Assembly (NCBI RefSeq): GCF_003024605.1 | Contig: NZ_PYJQ01000009.1 | Span: 1,178,001-1,242,000 of the forward strand | DNA length: 64,000 bases | DNA from: Rhizobium sp. JAB6 | GTDB lineage: Bacteria > Pseudomonadota > Alphaproteobacteria > Rhizobiales > Rhizobiaceae | Reading direction: 5' to 3' | Part shown: piece by piece, positions 17,848-26,660 of the stretch | How positions within the stretch are numbered: the stretch's first letter is position 1 | Layout: each line of letters opens with the position of its first letter | Position numbers and translations under genes: made by a program | The notes under the pieces: generated by a model | What the model saw: only the letters and a program-made list of their open reading frames with translations | What the model was told of the DNA's origin: nothing | The model's database searches: none

Positions 17848-19008
17848 ATGAAGCATCTGCTGAAATCATGCACGGCCGCGCTCGCATGCCTTAGTTTCGC
17901 AACGCAGGTCATTGCCGCCGAGCCCTTGAAGACGCTCGGTAAGGGCGAAGGCGCCGTCAGCATCGTCGCATGGGCCGGCTATATCGAGCGCGGTGAAAGC
18001 GATAAGAATTACGATTGGGTCACGGGCTTCGAGAAGGAAACCGGCTGCAAGGTCAGCGTCAAGACGGCGGCGACATCGGATGAAATGGTCGCCCTGATGA
18101 ATGAAGGCGGCTTCGACCTGGTGACCGCATCCGGGGACGCGTCGCTGCGCCTTGTTGCAGGCAAGCGCGTGCAGCCGATCAACACCGATCTGATCCCCAG
18201 CTGGAAGAACCTCGACGAACGCCTGAAGAATGCCCCCTGGCACACGGTCAACGGCGTCCATTATGGCGTTCCCTATCTCTGGGGCCCGAACGTGCTGATG
18301 TACAACACCGACGCCTTCAAGGGTCAGGCGCCGAAGAGCTGGAATGTGGTCTTCGAAGAGATGACGCTCCCGGACGGCAAATCCAACAAGGGCCGCGTGC
18401 AGGCCTATGACGGTCCGATCTATATTGCCGACGCCGCTCTCTATCTCATGGCCCACAAGCCCGAACTCGGCATCAAGGACCCCTACGAGCTCAACGAAGA
18501 TCAGTACAAGGCCGCTCTCGAGCTGCTGCGCGGCCAGCGCAAGCTCGTCAGCCGCTATTGGCATGATGCGATGATCCAGACCGACGACTTCAAGAATGAA
18601 GGCGTCGTCGCTTCCGGCTCCTGGCCGTTCCAGGTGAACCTGCTGCAGGCCGACAAGCAGAAGATCGCCTCCACCTTCCCGGATGAGGGAACGACGGGCT
18701 GGGCCGATACCACCATGCTGCATGCCGACAGCGAGCATCCGAACTGCGCCTATATGTGGCTGGAACACTCGCTTGAAGCCAAGGTTCAGGGTGATGCCGC
18801 CGCCTGGTTCGGCGCCGTGCCCTCGGTTCCCGCTGCCTGCAAAGGCAATGAACTGCTCACCGACAGCGGTTGCGCCACCAACGGCTATGACCACTTCGAC
18901 AAGATCCGCTTCTGGAAGACGCCGGTCGCGAAGTGCAGCACGCAGAACGAATGCGTGCCCTATCATCGCTGGGTATCGGATTATATCGGCGTGATTGGGG
19001 GACGATAG
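17848..19008 (+). CDS. Polyamine-type ABC transporter substrate-binding protein (YdcS/PotD-like)
   Basis: The 386-residue periplasmic protein begins with a Sec signal peptide (MKHLLKSCTAALACLSFATQ, cleavage likely after VIAA). The mature part has the spermidine/putrescine-binding fold pattern, for example VSIVAWAGYIERGE near the start and GVPYLWGPNVLMYN in the middle. A Cys-rich C-terminal region (about four Cys in the last 60 residues) could form disulfides. Downstream genes encode the ATPase, two permeases and an aldehyde dehydrogenase in the same order as E. coli ydcSTUVW, so putrescine or a related polyamine is the best substrate guess. Confidence 0.88.
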   Translation: MKHLLKSCTAALACLSFATQVIAAEPLKTLGKGEGAVSIVAWAGYIERGESDKNYDWVTGFEKETGCKVSVKTAATSDEMVALMNEGGFDLVTASGDASLRLVAGKRVQPINTDLIPSWKNLDERLKNAPWHTVNGVHYGVPYLWGPNVLMYNTDAFKGQAPKSWNVVFEEMTLPDGKSNKGRVQAYDGPIYIADAALYLMAHKPELGIKDPYELNEDQYKAALELLRGQRKLVSRYWHDAMIQTDDFKNEGVVASGSWPFQVNLLQADKQKIASTFPDEGTTGWADTTMLHADSEHPNCAYMWLEHSLEAKVQGDAAAWFGAVPSVPAACKGNELLTDSGCATNGYDHFDKIRFWKTPVAKCSTQNECVPYHRWVSDYIGVIGGR

Positions 19009-19113
19009 TCTTCCTCTTCTACCCAACGGGGAAAAGATGCATGACAAGGCAGATGAGGGGATGAGGAACGAAGTGACGAATGTCTGGAGCGACAAGCGAA
19101 GGACAGCTTATGT

Positions 19114-19162
19114 CGCCCCCTCATCCGATCCTTCGGGCCACCTTCTCCCCTCCGGGAGAAGG
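19114..19162. repeat. Dispersed intergenic repeat, copy B
   Basis: This 49-bp element is nearly identical to 3237-3286 (same CGCCCCCTCATCCG opening and the same terminal hairpin). It sits in the 182-bp gap between the binding-protein and ATPase genes and ends 28 bp before the ATPase start. Confidence 0.8.
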
Positions 19163-19190
19163 AGAAACCAACCTCTCCTTGGAGAAACCA

Positions 19191-20177
19191 ATGAACGCCG
19201 TTCGTTTTCAGCAGGTGTCGCGCCATTTCGGCCAGGTTCGCGCTGTGGACCGCGTCGATCTGGAGATCGCGCCCGGCGAGTTCTTCGCCATGCTCGGCCC
19301 TTCCGGCTCCGGCAAGACCACCTGTCTCAGGCTGATCGCCGGCTTCGAGCAGCCTACAGGCGGCCATTTGGAGATTTTCGGCGAAACCGCCGAAGGTGTC
19401 CCGCCCTATAGGCGCAACGTCAACACGGTCTTTCAGGATTATGCGCTGTTTCCGCATCTCAATATCCTCGACAACGTCGCCTACGGACTGATGGTAAAGG
19501 GTGTCGGCAAGGCCGAACGGCTGAAGGCCGCCGAACAGGCGCTGGAGCTGGTGAAGCTGCCGGGCTATGGCACCCGCCGCCCCGGCCAGCTTTCCGGTGG
19601 CCAGCGCCAGCGCGTGGCGCTCGCCCGCGCTCTGGTCAACAAGCCGAAGGTGCTGCTGCTCGATGAACCGCTCGGCGCTCTCGACCTGAAACTGCGCGAG
19701 CAGATGCAGGAGGAATTAAAGAGCCTGCAGCGCGCACTCGGCATCACCTTCGTCTTCGTCACCCACGATCAGGGCGAAGCCTTGTCCATGGCCGATCGTG
19801 TGGCCGTCTTCAACGAAGGCCGCATCGTGCAGCATGGCACGCCGCACGACATCTATCAGCGGCCGAAGACCCGTTTCGTCGCCGATTTCGTCGGCTCCTC
19901 CAACGTCATTGCTCCCGAGGTCATGTCGTCGCTCGGCGGCGAACGGCGCTGGGCAAGCCTGCGCCCCGAGGCCATCCGGTTGACCGAGGAGAGCGGCGTG
20001 GCGGCCACCGTGAAAGCGACGAGCTTTCTCGGTGTCGCGACCCGCCTCTCGGTGGAGACAAATGGCACTCGCCTGCATGTGACGGTACCCGCCGGGCAAT
20101 CAGCCCCGGACGCTGGCACCTCGGTCCGCCTCTCCTGGCAACCCGCGGACGTTCATTATATGGACGACGCCGCATGA
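19191..20177 (+). CDS. Polyamine-type ABC transporter ATPase (PotA/YdcT-like)
   Basis: A 328-residue ATPase with Walker A (GPSGSGKTT, about residues 39-47), a Q-loop, the signature [15 protein letters not shown] and Walker B (VLLLDEPLGALD), then a TOBE-type C-terminal domain. The start MNAVRFQQVS at 19191 has GGAG ten bases upstream; 37 further open codons lie over the repeat element and are not used. Its stop overlaps the next permease start by 4 bases (ATGA), so the two are translationally coupled. Confidence 0.92.
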   Translation: MNAVRFQQVSRHFGQVRAVDRVDLEIAPGEFFAMLGPSGSGKTTCLRLIAGFEQPTGGHLEIFGETAEGVPPYRRNVNTVFQDYALFPHLNILDNVAYGLMVKGVGKAERLKAAEQALELVKLPGYGTRRPGQLSGGQRQRVALARALVNKPKVLLLDEPLGALDLKLREQMQEELKSLQRALGITFVFVTHDQGEALSMADRVAVFNEGRIVQHGTPHDIYQRPKTRFVADFVGSSNVIAPEVMSSLGGERRWASLRPEAIRLTEESGVAATVKATSFLGVATRLSVETNGTRLHVTVPAGQSAPDAGTSVRLSWQPADVHYMDDAA

Positions 20178-21148
20178 ACGCCGCCGCCTTCCCCGCCTCG
20201 CCGAGCCAGGCGCCGGCCTCGATCCTGCCGCGCCGCAGTGGCGTCTTCGGCCGCCTCTCCGATCTCTTCTGGCGCCGCCCGAAGCTGCTGCTGTTCCTGA
20301 TGCTGACGCCGCCGCTGCTCTGGCTCGGCATCATCTATATCGGCTCGCTGATCGCGCTATTGCTGCAGAGCTTCTTCTCGATCGACGATTTCTCGGGAAT
20401 GGTGAACTACGAATTCACCCTCTCGACCTATGCGCAGCTTCTGAATTCGACGAATTTCGATATTATCGTGCGCACGGTCGTCATGGCCGCCCTCGTGACT
20501 GTCGCCTCCGCCTTCGTCGCATTCCCCATTGCCTATTACGCAGCCCGCTACGCGCAGGGAAAATGGAAGGCGCTGTTCTATCTCGGCGTCATGCTGCCGC
20601 TCTGGTCGAGTTATCTCGTGAAGGTTTATGCCTGGAAACTGATCCTCGCCAAGGAAGGCATTCTCACCTGGATCTTCGCCAAGCTGCATCTCGGCTGGCT
20701 GCTCGACAGCGTGCTCGCCCTCCCCATCATCGGCGGCAACTCGCTCTCGGTCAGCTATATCGGCACCTTCCTCGTCTTCGTCTATATCTGGCTGCCCTAT
20801 ATGATCCTGCCGACGCAGGCGGCACTCGAACGCGTCCCGGCCAACCTGCTGGAAGCCTCTTCGGATCTCGGCGCAACGCCGAACCAGACCTTCCGCACGG
20901 TACTGCTGCCGCTCGCTTTGCCGGGCGTCGTTGCCGGCTCGATCTTTACCTTTTCGCTGACTTTGGGCGACTACATCATACCGCAGATCATCGGCTCCTC
21001 GCGCCTCTTCATCGGCCAGGCCGTCTATACGCAGCAGGGAACCGCCGGCAACGTGCCGCTGGCCGCCGCCTTCTCGGTCGTGCCTATCGTCATCATGGCC
21101 ATCTATCTCTGGATCGCCAAAAAGCAGGGAGCTTTCGATGCGCTCTGA
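20174..21148 (+). CDS. Polyamine-type ABC permease (PotB/YdcU-like)
   Basis: The 324-residue inner-membrane permease has about six helices and the cytoplasmic EAA-loop motif ([22 protein letters not shown]) that docks on the ATPase. The start overlaps the ATPase stop, and the end overlaps the second permease by 11 bases, typical of a tightly coupled importer operon. Confidence 0.92.
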   Translation: MNAAAFPASPSQAPASILPRRSGVFGRLSDLFWRRPKLLLFLMLTPPLLWLGIIYIGSLIALLLQSFFSIDDFSGMVNYEFTLSTYAQLLNSTNFDIIVRTVVMAALVTVASAFVAFPIAYYAARYAQGKWKALFYLGVMLPLWSSYLVKVYAWKLILAKEGILTWIFAKLHLGWLLDSVLALPIIGGNSLSVSYIGTFLVFVYIWLPYMILPTQAALERVPANLLEASSDLGATPNQTFRTVLLPLALPGVVAGSIFTFSLTLGDYIIPQIIGSSRLFIGQAVYTQQGTAGNVPLAAAFSVVPIVIMAIYLWIAKKQGAFDAL

Positions 21149-21953
21149 TCGTGGGCAACGCGCCTCCTTGCCTCTGAAGATCGCAGCCGCTGGCGGCCTG
21201 CTCTTCCTGCATCTGCCGATCCTCCTGATCTTCATCTATGCCTTCACGACGGAGGAAAAGAGCTATCAGTGGCCGCCACCGGGGCTGACGCTGCAATGGT
21301 TCGGGATCGCGTGGAACAGGCCGGATGTCTGGTCGGCGCTGGCGCTTTCGGTGCAGGTGGCGACCATCGCGACGATCATCGCATTGATCCTCGGCACGCT
21401 TTGCGCCGCCGCCGTCAGCCAGACGAAATTCTTCGGCCGTGAGGCAATCTCGCTGCTGGTCATCCTGCCGATCGCGCTGCCCGGCATCATCACCGGCATT
21501 GCGCTGCGCTCCGCCTTCAGCCTGTTCGATATCCCCTTCTCGGTCTGGACGATCGTTCTCGGCCATGCGACCTTCTGCGTCGTCGTGGTCTACAACAATG
21601 CCGTCGCCCGTTTCCGCCGCACCTCCGGCTCGCTGATCGAAGCGTCGATGGATCTTGGTGCCGATGGCTTCCAGACCTTCCGCCATGTCGTCCTGCCGAA
21701 CATCGGCACGGCGCTGCTCGCCGGCGGCATGCTCGCCTTCGCGCTCTCCTTCGACGAAGTCATCGTCACCACCTTTACCGGCGGCCAGCAGATGACGCTG
21801 CCGATCTGGATGCTGGAGGAACTCATTCGCCCGCGCCAGCGACCCGTGACCAACGTCGTCGCCATGGTCGTCGTGCTTGTCACCTTCCTGCCGATCCTGG
21901 CAGCTTACTATCTTACCCGCGACGGCGACCAGATCGCCGGCGGCGGCAAATGA
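21138..21953 (+). CDS. Polyamine-type ABC permease (PotC/YdcV-like)
   Basis: A 271-residue second permease subunit with six predicted helices and an EAA loop ([20 protein letters not shown]). It overlaps the preceding permease. The proteins from 17848 to 21953 make a full importer: binding protein, ATPase and a permease heterodimer. Confidence 0.92.
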   Translation: MRSDRGQRASLPLKIAAAGGLLFLHLPILLIFIYAFTTEEKSYQWPPPGLTLQWFGIAWNRPDVWSALALSVQVATIATIIALILGTLCAAAVSQTKFFGREAISLLVILPIALPGIITGIALRSAFSLFDIPFSVWTIVLGHATFCVVVVYNNAVARFRRTSGSLIEASMDLGADGFQTFRHVVLPNIGTALLAGGMLAFALSFDEVIVTTFTGGQQMTLPIWMLEELIRPRQRPVTNVVAMVVVLVTFLPILAAYYLTRDGDQIAGGGK

Positions 21954-21966
21954 AAGGGGAATAATC

Positions 21967-23394
21967 ATGGATACCCGGATGCTGATCGGCGCCCGCTTCG
22001 AAGCCGGTACGGAAACGGAAGAACGCGTCCTCAACCCGAAGACGGGCGAGACCGTGCTAAACCTCCCGGAAGCCTCGCTCGGCCAGATCGATGCCGCTGT
22101 CGACGCTGCCGAAAAGGCTTTCACGAGTTGGTCGCAGACCACACCCAGCCAACGCTCGGCCTATCTCCTCAAGATCGCCGATGCCATCGAGAAGGATGCC
22201 GAAGGTTTCGCTGCACTCGAAGCGCTGAACTGCGGCAAGCCGATCAACGCCGTGCTCAATGACGAAATTCCGGCGATCGTCGATTGCTACCGCTTCTTCG
22301 CCGGCGCGGTGCGCAACCTGCACGGCCCGGTCGCCGGCGAATACCTGCCGGGCCATACCTCGATGATCCGCCGCGACCCGATCGGCATCGTCGGTTCGAT
22401 CGCACCGTGGAATTACCCCTTGATGATGATGGCTTGGAAGCTGGCGCCAGCAATCGCCGGCGGCAACACCGTCGTCTTCAAGCCCTCCGAACAGACGCCG
22501 CTGACGGCTCTGAAGATGGCAAAGCTGCTGGCGGATGTCCTGCCGGAAGGCGTCGTCAATGTCGTCCTCGGCCGCGGCGAGAGCGTCGGCAATGCGCTGA
22601 TCAACCACCCGAAGATCAGCATGGTCTCCATCACCGGCGATGTCGCCACCGGCAAGAAGGTCTTGCAGGCCGCGGCCAAGACGGTGAAGCGCACGCATCT
22701 CGAGCTTGGCGGCAAGGCTCCCGTCATCATCTTCGACGATGCCGATATCGACGCCGTCGTGTCAGGCATCCGCACCTTCGGCTATTACAATGCCGGCCAG
22801 GACTGCACCGCCGCCTGCCGCATCTATGCCGATGCCAAGGTCTACGACAACTTCGTCGCCGACCTGACGTCAGCCGTGTCAAGCATCAAGTTCAACCTCG
22901 CCGACGACACCGAGAACGAGATCGGCCCGCTGATCTCCAAGCGCCAGCGCGACCGTGTCGAGAGCTTCGTCACTCGCGCCGCCGAGCACAAGCACATGGA
23001 GATCACTACCGGCGGCAAGATTTCCGGCGAGCGCGGCTTCTTCTATGCCCCGACCGTCGTCGCCGGCGCTACGCAGGATGACGAGATCGTCCGCCGCGAA
23101 GTCTTCGGCCCTGTGGTCTCCGTAACCCGCTTCACCAATACCGACGATGCCGTTGCCTGGGCCAACGACAGCGACTACGGCCTGGCTTCCTCGGTCTGGA
23201 CCAAGGACATCAGCCGCGGCATGCAGACGGCCGCGCGGCTGCAATATGGCTGCACCTGGATCAACACCCACTTCATGCTGGTCAACGAAATGCCCCATGG
23301 CGGCCTGAAGCAATCCGGCTACGGCAAGGATATGTCGGTCTATGCGATCGAAGACTATACCGCTGTGCGGCATGTGATGATCAATCATGGGTGA
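21967..23394 (+). CDS. Aldehyde dehydrogenase (gamma-aminobutyraldehyde-type, YdcW/PatD-like)
   Basis: The 475-residue NAD(P)-dependent aldehyde dehydrogenase has its catalytic Cys at residue 280 (GQDCTAAC) and general-base Glu at 246 ([10 protein letters not shown]), plus the proline/tryptophan motif [25 protein letters not shown] precedes the ATG at 21967. It is the last gene of the ABC operon, 13 bp after the permease, which mirrors E. coli ydcW, whose product oxidises 4-aminobutanal to GABA. The role in polyamine use is therefore probable, but substrate specificity within the ALDH superfamily cannot be read from sequence. Confidence 0.88.
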   Translation: MDTRMLIGARFEAGTETEERVLNPKTGETVLNLPEASLGQIDAAVDAAEKAFTSWSQTTPSQRSAYLLKIADAIEKDAEGFAALEALNCGKPINAVLNDEIPAIVDCYRFFAGAVRNLHGPVAGEYLPGHTSMIRRDPIGIVGSIAPWNYPLMMMAWKLAPAIAGGNTVVFKPSEQTPLTALKMAKLLADVLPEGVVNVVLGRGESVGNALINHPKISMVSITGDVATGKKVLQAAAKTVKRTHLELGGKAPVIIFDDADIDAVVSGIRTFGYYNAGQDCTAACRIYADAKVYDNFVADLTSAVSSIKFNLADDTENEIGPLISKRQRDRVESFVTRAAEHKHMEITTGGKISGERGFFYAPTVVAGATQDDEIVRREVFGPVVSVTRFTNTDDAVAWANDSDYGLASSVWTKDISRGMQTAARLQYGCTWINTHFMLVNEMPHGGLKQSGYGKDMSVYAIEDYTAVRHVMINHG

Positions 23395-23400
23395 GGCGCG

Positions 23401-23451
23401 GTTCGGCGTCGCCGAAGTAATCGATCCAGTGGATCGATTACAGCGCCGAAC
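23401..23451. terminator. Nested hairpin after the aldehyde dehydrogenase gene
   Basis: GTAATCGATCC (23417-23427) pairs perfectly with GGATCGATTAC (23431-23441), and outer arms TTCGGCG/CGCCGAA extend the stem. There is no T-tract. It could be a rho-dependent 3' end structure or an intergenic palindromic repeat. Confidence 0.55.
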
Positions 23452-23545
23452 GCCCTGAGCCATGCGAAGGGCCGGTAAGCTCCAATATGAACGAGGCCCG
23501 ATCCAGCCTTAGCCAGCAGAATCGAGCCTTAACCAAACCGCCCTC

Positions 23546-23573
23546 GGAACAAATCACCCTCCTCCCGCGTCTT
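23546..23573 (+). promoter_or_regulatory. EcfG-type (general stress) promoter
   Basis: GGAAC (23546-23550), a 17-bp spacer and CGTC (23568-23571) closely fit the alphaproteobacterial EcfG/RpoE2 pattern GGAAC-N16-17-CGTT. The promoter lies 33 bp before the ATG of the DUF1328 gene. Confidence 0.65.
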
Positions 23574-23603
23574 TAAGAAGTACAACGCAGAGGAGACAGC
23601 TAA

Positions 23604-23777
23604 ATGCTGAAATGGGCTCTCATTTTCTTTGTGATTTCGCTGATCAGCGGCTTTTTCGGCTTTTCCGGCGTGTCCGCGGCAACTGCAACTATTGCGCGCG
23701 TCCTGTTCGCCATCTTCCTGATCATCTTCCTGGTGTTCCTGGTTTTGGCCGTCATGGCCGGCAATGCGGTCGTCTAG
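23604..23777 (+). CDS. DUF1328 (YtjA-family) small membrane protein
   Basis: A 57-residue very hydrophobic protein with two helices ([18 protein letters not shown] and [20 protein letters not shown]), as in the DUF1328/YtjA family. AGGAGA lies eight bases before the ATG. Its function is unknown. The EcfG-type promoter at 23546 suggests it is made in stationary phase or under stress, as with other small membrane proteins of this regulon. Confidence 0.9.
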   Translation: MLKWALIFFVISLISGFFGFSGVSAATATIARVLFAIFLIIFLVFLVLAVMAGNAVV

Positions 23778-23808
23778 CAATATAGCCGCGACTATCGAAG
23801 GGGCGGGC

Positions 23809-24483
23809 CTAGATCAGGCTCGCCCCGACATTTATGGCGAGCGCCAGAATCGTCGTGTTGAATAGGAACGAGAGAATCGCGTGCAGAAGCGCGAGCTTAC
23901 GCATCGAAACGGTGGAAATACCGATATCGGCGGTCTGCGCTGCCACACCGATCGTGAAGGAAAAATAGAGGAAGTCCCAATAGATCGGCTCCTCCACCGG
24001 CTCGGCGAACTTCAGCCCCTGCCCCTTGCCCGGAATACGGTAGAACCGGTGCGCATAGTGGATGGTGAACAGCGTATGCAGGAAGGTCCAGGATATCAGG
24101 ATCGTCACGATCGCCATCATCACACGAAAGAAGGCGACTTCCGGTGAGGCATCCTTCACCCCAAGCAAATCAAGCGCAATGCCGCCGATGCTTGCGAGCG
24201 CCGCGGCAATCGACAGAAACAGCAGAAACCCATCGGAGAAATCAAGATCGGCGGAGCGCTTTCGGATGCGCTGCGGATCGGCCGTCAGCATGCGATAGAG
24301 GCTATAGACGATGAAGACGACGGCGGTCACGTCCCAGGCGATCAGCAGATTACTTGCGTTGATCTCTCTGGATGTCAGAAGCAGAAAGACGGCGATACCA
24401 GCAAGGACCGAGATCACCATCACATGGTGCTTGCGCCACAGTACGAAACCCCTTGAACGATGCAAAAATCCGTTCGCATCCAT
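23809..24483 (-). CDS. DUF1345 membrane protein
   Basis: The 224-residue integral membrane protein has five or six helices, with the characteristic FHTLF-like segment (TFLHTLFTIHYAHRFYR) and YWDFLYFSFTIGVAAQTAD near the C-terminus. I set the start at ATG 24483 (MDANGFLHRS), preceded by GGGAGAG. The function is unknown. It faces the DUF1328 gene tail to tail. Confidence 0.85.
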   Translation of the reverse strand: MDANGFLHRSRGFVLWRKHHVMVISVLAGIAVFLLLTSREINASNLLIAWDVTAVVFIVYSLYRMLTADPQRIRKRSADLDFSDGFLLFLSIAAALASIGGIALDLLGVKDASPEVAFFRVMMAIVTILISWTFLHTLFTIHYAHRFYRIPGKGQGLKFAEPVEEPIYWDFLYFSFTIGVAAQTADIGISTVSMRKLALLHAILSFLFNTTILALAINVGASLI

Positions 24484-24540
24484 ACCGCTCTCCCGATCGC
24501 AAATCGCCCACCGCAAGCCGATTCGCAAACGAGAGTGGCA

Positions 24541-24572
24541 AATAAAAGGAGGCCCCGCAACACGAAGCCTCC
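24541..24572 (-). terminator. Rho-independent terminator of the SDR gene
   Basis: GGAGGC (24548-24553) pairs with GCCTCC (24567-24572). The minus-strand transcript then reads TTTTATT, a U-rich tail, 19 bp after the SDR stop. Confidence 0.7.
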
Positions 24573-24591
24573 GATGGAGAAAAATAGGACT

Positions 24592-25323
24592 TCAGCCCGT
24601 CCAGCCGCCGTCGATGACGTGGATCTGGCCGGTGGTGAAGCCGGCCTCGTCGCCGGCAAGGTAAGTCACCAGCGCAGCGATTTCCTCTGCGGTCGCGATG
24701 CGGCCCATCGGCTGGCGGGCGATGAAATCCTTCATCGCCTTGTCGTAGTCGCCGGTTGCCCTGAGCCGCTCGTGCAGCGAGGGGCTGTCGACCGTGCCGG
24801 GGCAAATGGCGTTGGCGCGGATGCCCTTGGCAACGAAATCGGCGGCGATCGACTTGGTGAGGCCGATGACGGCGGCCTTGGAAGCGCAATAGGCGAAACG
24901 GTTGGGCACGCCCTTCACGCTAGAAGCGACCGAGGCCATGTTGACGATCGAGCCCTTGCCCTTCTCCAGCATGCCCGGCAGGAAGGCCCGGCAGGTGGTG
25001 TACATCGCCTTGGCGTTGAGGTTGAAGGAGAAATCCCAATCCTTCTCCTCGCAGTCCAAGATCGTGCCGGCATGGACGAAGCCGGCGCAATTGAAGAGCA
25101 CGTCGATAGGTCCGAGCTCTTCCGCATAGGCCTTCACCGCGGCGCTGTCGAGCACGTTCAAGACATGCTTGGTCGCGCCGTCCAGCGTCGAAAGCGTCTG
25201 CTCGTTGATATCGGTGGCGTAGACATGCGCGCCAAGCGAGATGAAGCGCTCCGCCGATGCCCGGCCGATGCCCTGCCCCGCCGCCGTGATGACGACCTTC
25301 CTGCCTTCCAACCCGTGACCCAT
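24592..25323 (-). CDS. SDR-family dehydrogenase (2-keto-3-deoxy-L-fuconate dehydrogenase-like)
   Basis: The 243-residue short-chain dehydrogenase has the NAD-binding motif TAAGQGIG (13-20), NCAG (78-81) and a catalytic Tyr145/Lys149 pair (YCASK). The segment GTILDCEEKDWDFSFNLN is strongly like the DHRS6/BDH2 subgroup, which includes bacterial 2-keto-3-deoxy-L-fuconate dehydrogenases. The start ATG 25323 follows AGGAAAGGATC. It is divergent from an IclR gene and a lactonase-like amidohydrolase gene, so an L-fucose-type oxidative pathway is likely. The substrate is inferred from family and context. Confidence 0.85.
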   Translation of the reverse strand: MGHGLEGRKVVITAAGQGIGRASAERFISLGAHVYATDINEQTLSTLDGATKHVLNVLDSAAVKAYAEELGPIDVLFNCAGFVHAGTILDCEEKDWDFSFNLNAKAMYTTCRAFLPGMLEKGKGSIVNMASVASSVKGVPNRFAYCASKAAVIGLTKSIAADFVAKGIRANAICPGTVDSPSLHERLRATGDYDKAMKDFIARQPMGRIATAEEIAALVTYLAGDEAGFTTGQIHVIDGGWTG

Positions 25324-25803
25324 AATCCTGATCCTTTCCTTGGGAACTATGATCCTATCCAGTTCCGCCGGCCGCGTAGCCAGCACCTCGGATAGATCAT
25401 GCAATAACAATTACTTGGCATAGCCTCGTGTCACCTTCGAGGATTGCACAAAGCGGCCCTTCAACTCATCGACGAGGACTGTATGTTGCTCGCCACTTCG
25501 CAGTCCATCGCTAATCCATCGATCGACGTGCGGCGTTGAAATGCCATGCAGCCGTCATGCCGCGGCCGAACCCGAAATGGTTCTTCCCGGAGAGAAATAT
25601 CAGCAAGACCGGGCTCCTCCAATTCATCGAATTCCTCCCTGTAAGCCCACACCTCTCGTCCGGTTGCTCCGGCCCTCTCATGAATCCATAATTTATAAGC
25701 AAACATCTTATTCATTGGTCGTCAAGTGGTGATCGCACCCTTGTAAAACACCATCATTCATATATGAATGATTATTATATTTGATCGCATGAGGGCTTTG
25801 TTC
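25324..25803. other. Divergent control region between the SDR and IclR genes
   Basis: This 480-bp gap contains a perfect palindrome at 25753-25772 and A/T-rich stretches (25680-25800). Short open frames on the minus strand (for example 25461-25715) have no family features, and I treat the region as non-coding or as decayed sequence. Confidence 0.5.
25753..25772. promoter_or_regulatory. Perfect 20-bp palindrome, likely IclR operator
   Basis: ATCATTCATATATGAATGAT reads identically on both strands. It lies 31 bp before the IclR start codon. The half TGAATGA recurs at 26604-26610 just upstream of the amidohydrolase gene, so the same protein probably binds both. Confidence 0.7.
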
Positions 25804-26595
25804 ATGACCATAGAAGACGACAGCGACCGCTATCGTGCACCGGCCTTGGATAAGGGGCTCGACATTCTGGAGTTGCTGGCGAGGATCGATGGCGGGCTGA
25901 CGCAGGCGGAAATCGCCAAGGCGCTCAACAAGAGCCCCAACGAATTCTATCGCATGCTTGATCGTCTTGTACGGCGCGGCTATGTGCAACGGCAAGACGG
26001 CGATCGCTTCTATCTGACCCTGAAGCTTTTCGGCCTCGCGCATTACCATGCGCCGGTGCGCCGCCTCGTCTCTTTCGCCACGCCACTGATGCGTGAATTC
26101 TCCAATCGGGCCGAGCAGGCCTGTCATCTGGCAATATACGATCGCGGCTCGGTCGTCGTCATCGCCCAGCAGGATTCGCCGACCTATTGGGGCATCTCGA
26201 TCCGTGTCGGCGCCCAGCTCAATCTCTATAATACCGGCTCAGGCCATATTCTCCTGGCATTCAAGGATGAAAAGCAGCGCCAGATGATGATCAATGAGCA
26301 AAGACGCCAGGAACCGGATCCCGAGGAGCCGCCGGCCGATCTCCAAGAGAAGCTCTCGGCGATCCGCGAGAAGGGCTTCGAAACCATGGACAGCCTACAG
26401 ACAAGCGGCGTTCACAATATTTCCGCACCCGTTCTGGCGATGGATGGTAACGCGCTGGCCGCATTGACATGCCCCTACATTGAGGCCGTGAACCCGAAGG
26501 CGCCGACGCGCCAGCAGGTGGTGGAATATGTGCGGCAAGCAGCCAAGGCGATCTCCGAAACCGTCGCAGGAACGGTGGATAAGGCCGAGTTATAA
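25804..26595 (+). CDS. IclR-family regulator
   Basis: A 263-residue IclR protein with an N-terminal winged HTH (LDILELLARIDGGLTQAEIA and the recognition helix KSPNEFYRMLDRLVRRGYV, residues 20-65) and a C-terminal effector domain with the QDSPTYWGISIRVG strand. The start at 25804 (MTIEDDSD) has GAGGG eight bases upstream; two earlier Met codons lie on or near the palindrome. It lies between the divergent SDR and the downstream amidohydrolase and should control both in response to a catabolic intermediate. Confidence 0.88.
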   Translation: MTIEDDSDRYRAPALDKGLDILELLARIDGGLTQAEIAKALNKSPNEFYRMLDRLVRRGYVQRQDGDRFYLTLKLFGLAHYHAPVRRLVSFATPLMREFSNRAEQACHLAIYDRGSVVVIAQQDSPTYWGISIRVGAQLNLYNTGSGHILLAFKDEKQRQMMINEQRRQEPDPEEPPADLQEKLSAIREKGFETMDSLQTSGVHNISAPVLAMDGNALAALTCPYIEAVNPKAPTRQQVVEYVRQAAKAISETVAGTVDKAEL

Positions 26596-26603
26596 TTTTT
26601 ATT

Positions 26604-26610
26604 TGAATGA
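26604..26610 (+). promoter_or_regulatory. Second TGAATGA half-site between iclR and the amidohydrolase
   Basis: TGAATGA lies in an A/T-rich stretch (TATTTGAATGAATAATT) nine bases after the IclR stop and matches the half-site of the palindrome at 25753-25772. The surrounding symmetry is imperfect (TTATT/AATAA). Confidence 0.4.
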
Positions 26611-26660
26611 ATAATTTTTCTGTGAGTATGTAGAAAGCCAGCACCTATGGGAGGAACGCC

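Noticed and set aside
25461..25715. Minus-strand 84-residue frame in the SDR-IclR gap
   Set aside because: No family features, no plausible start, and an A/T-rich non-coding setting.
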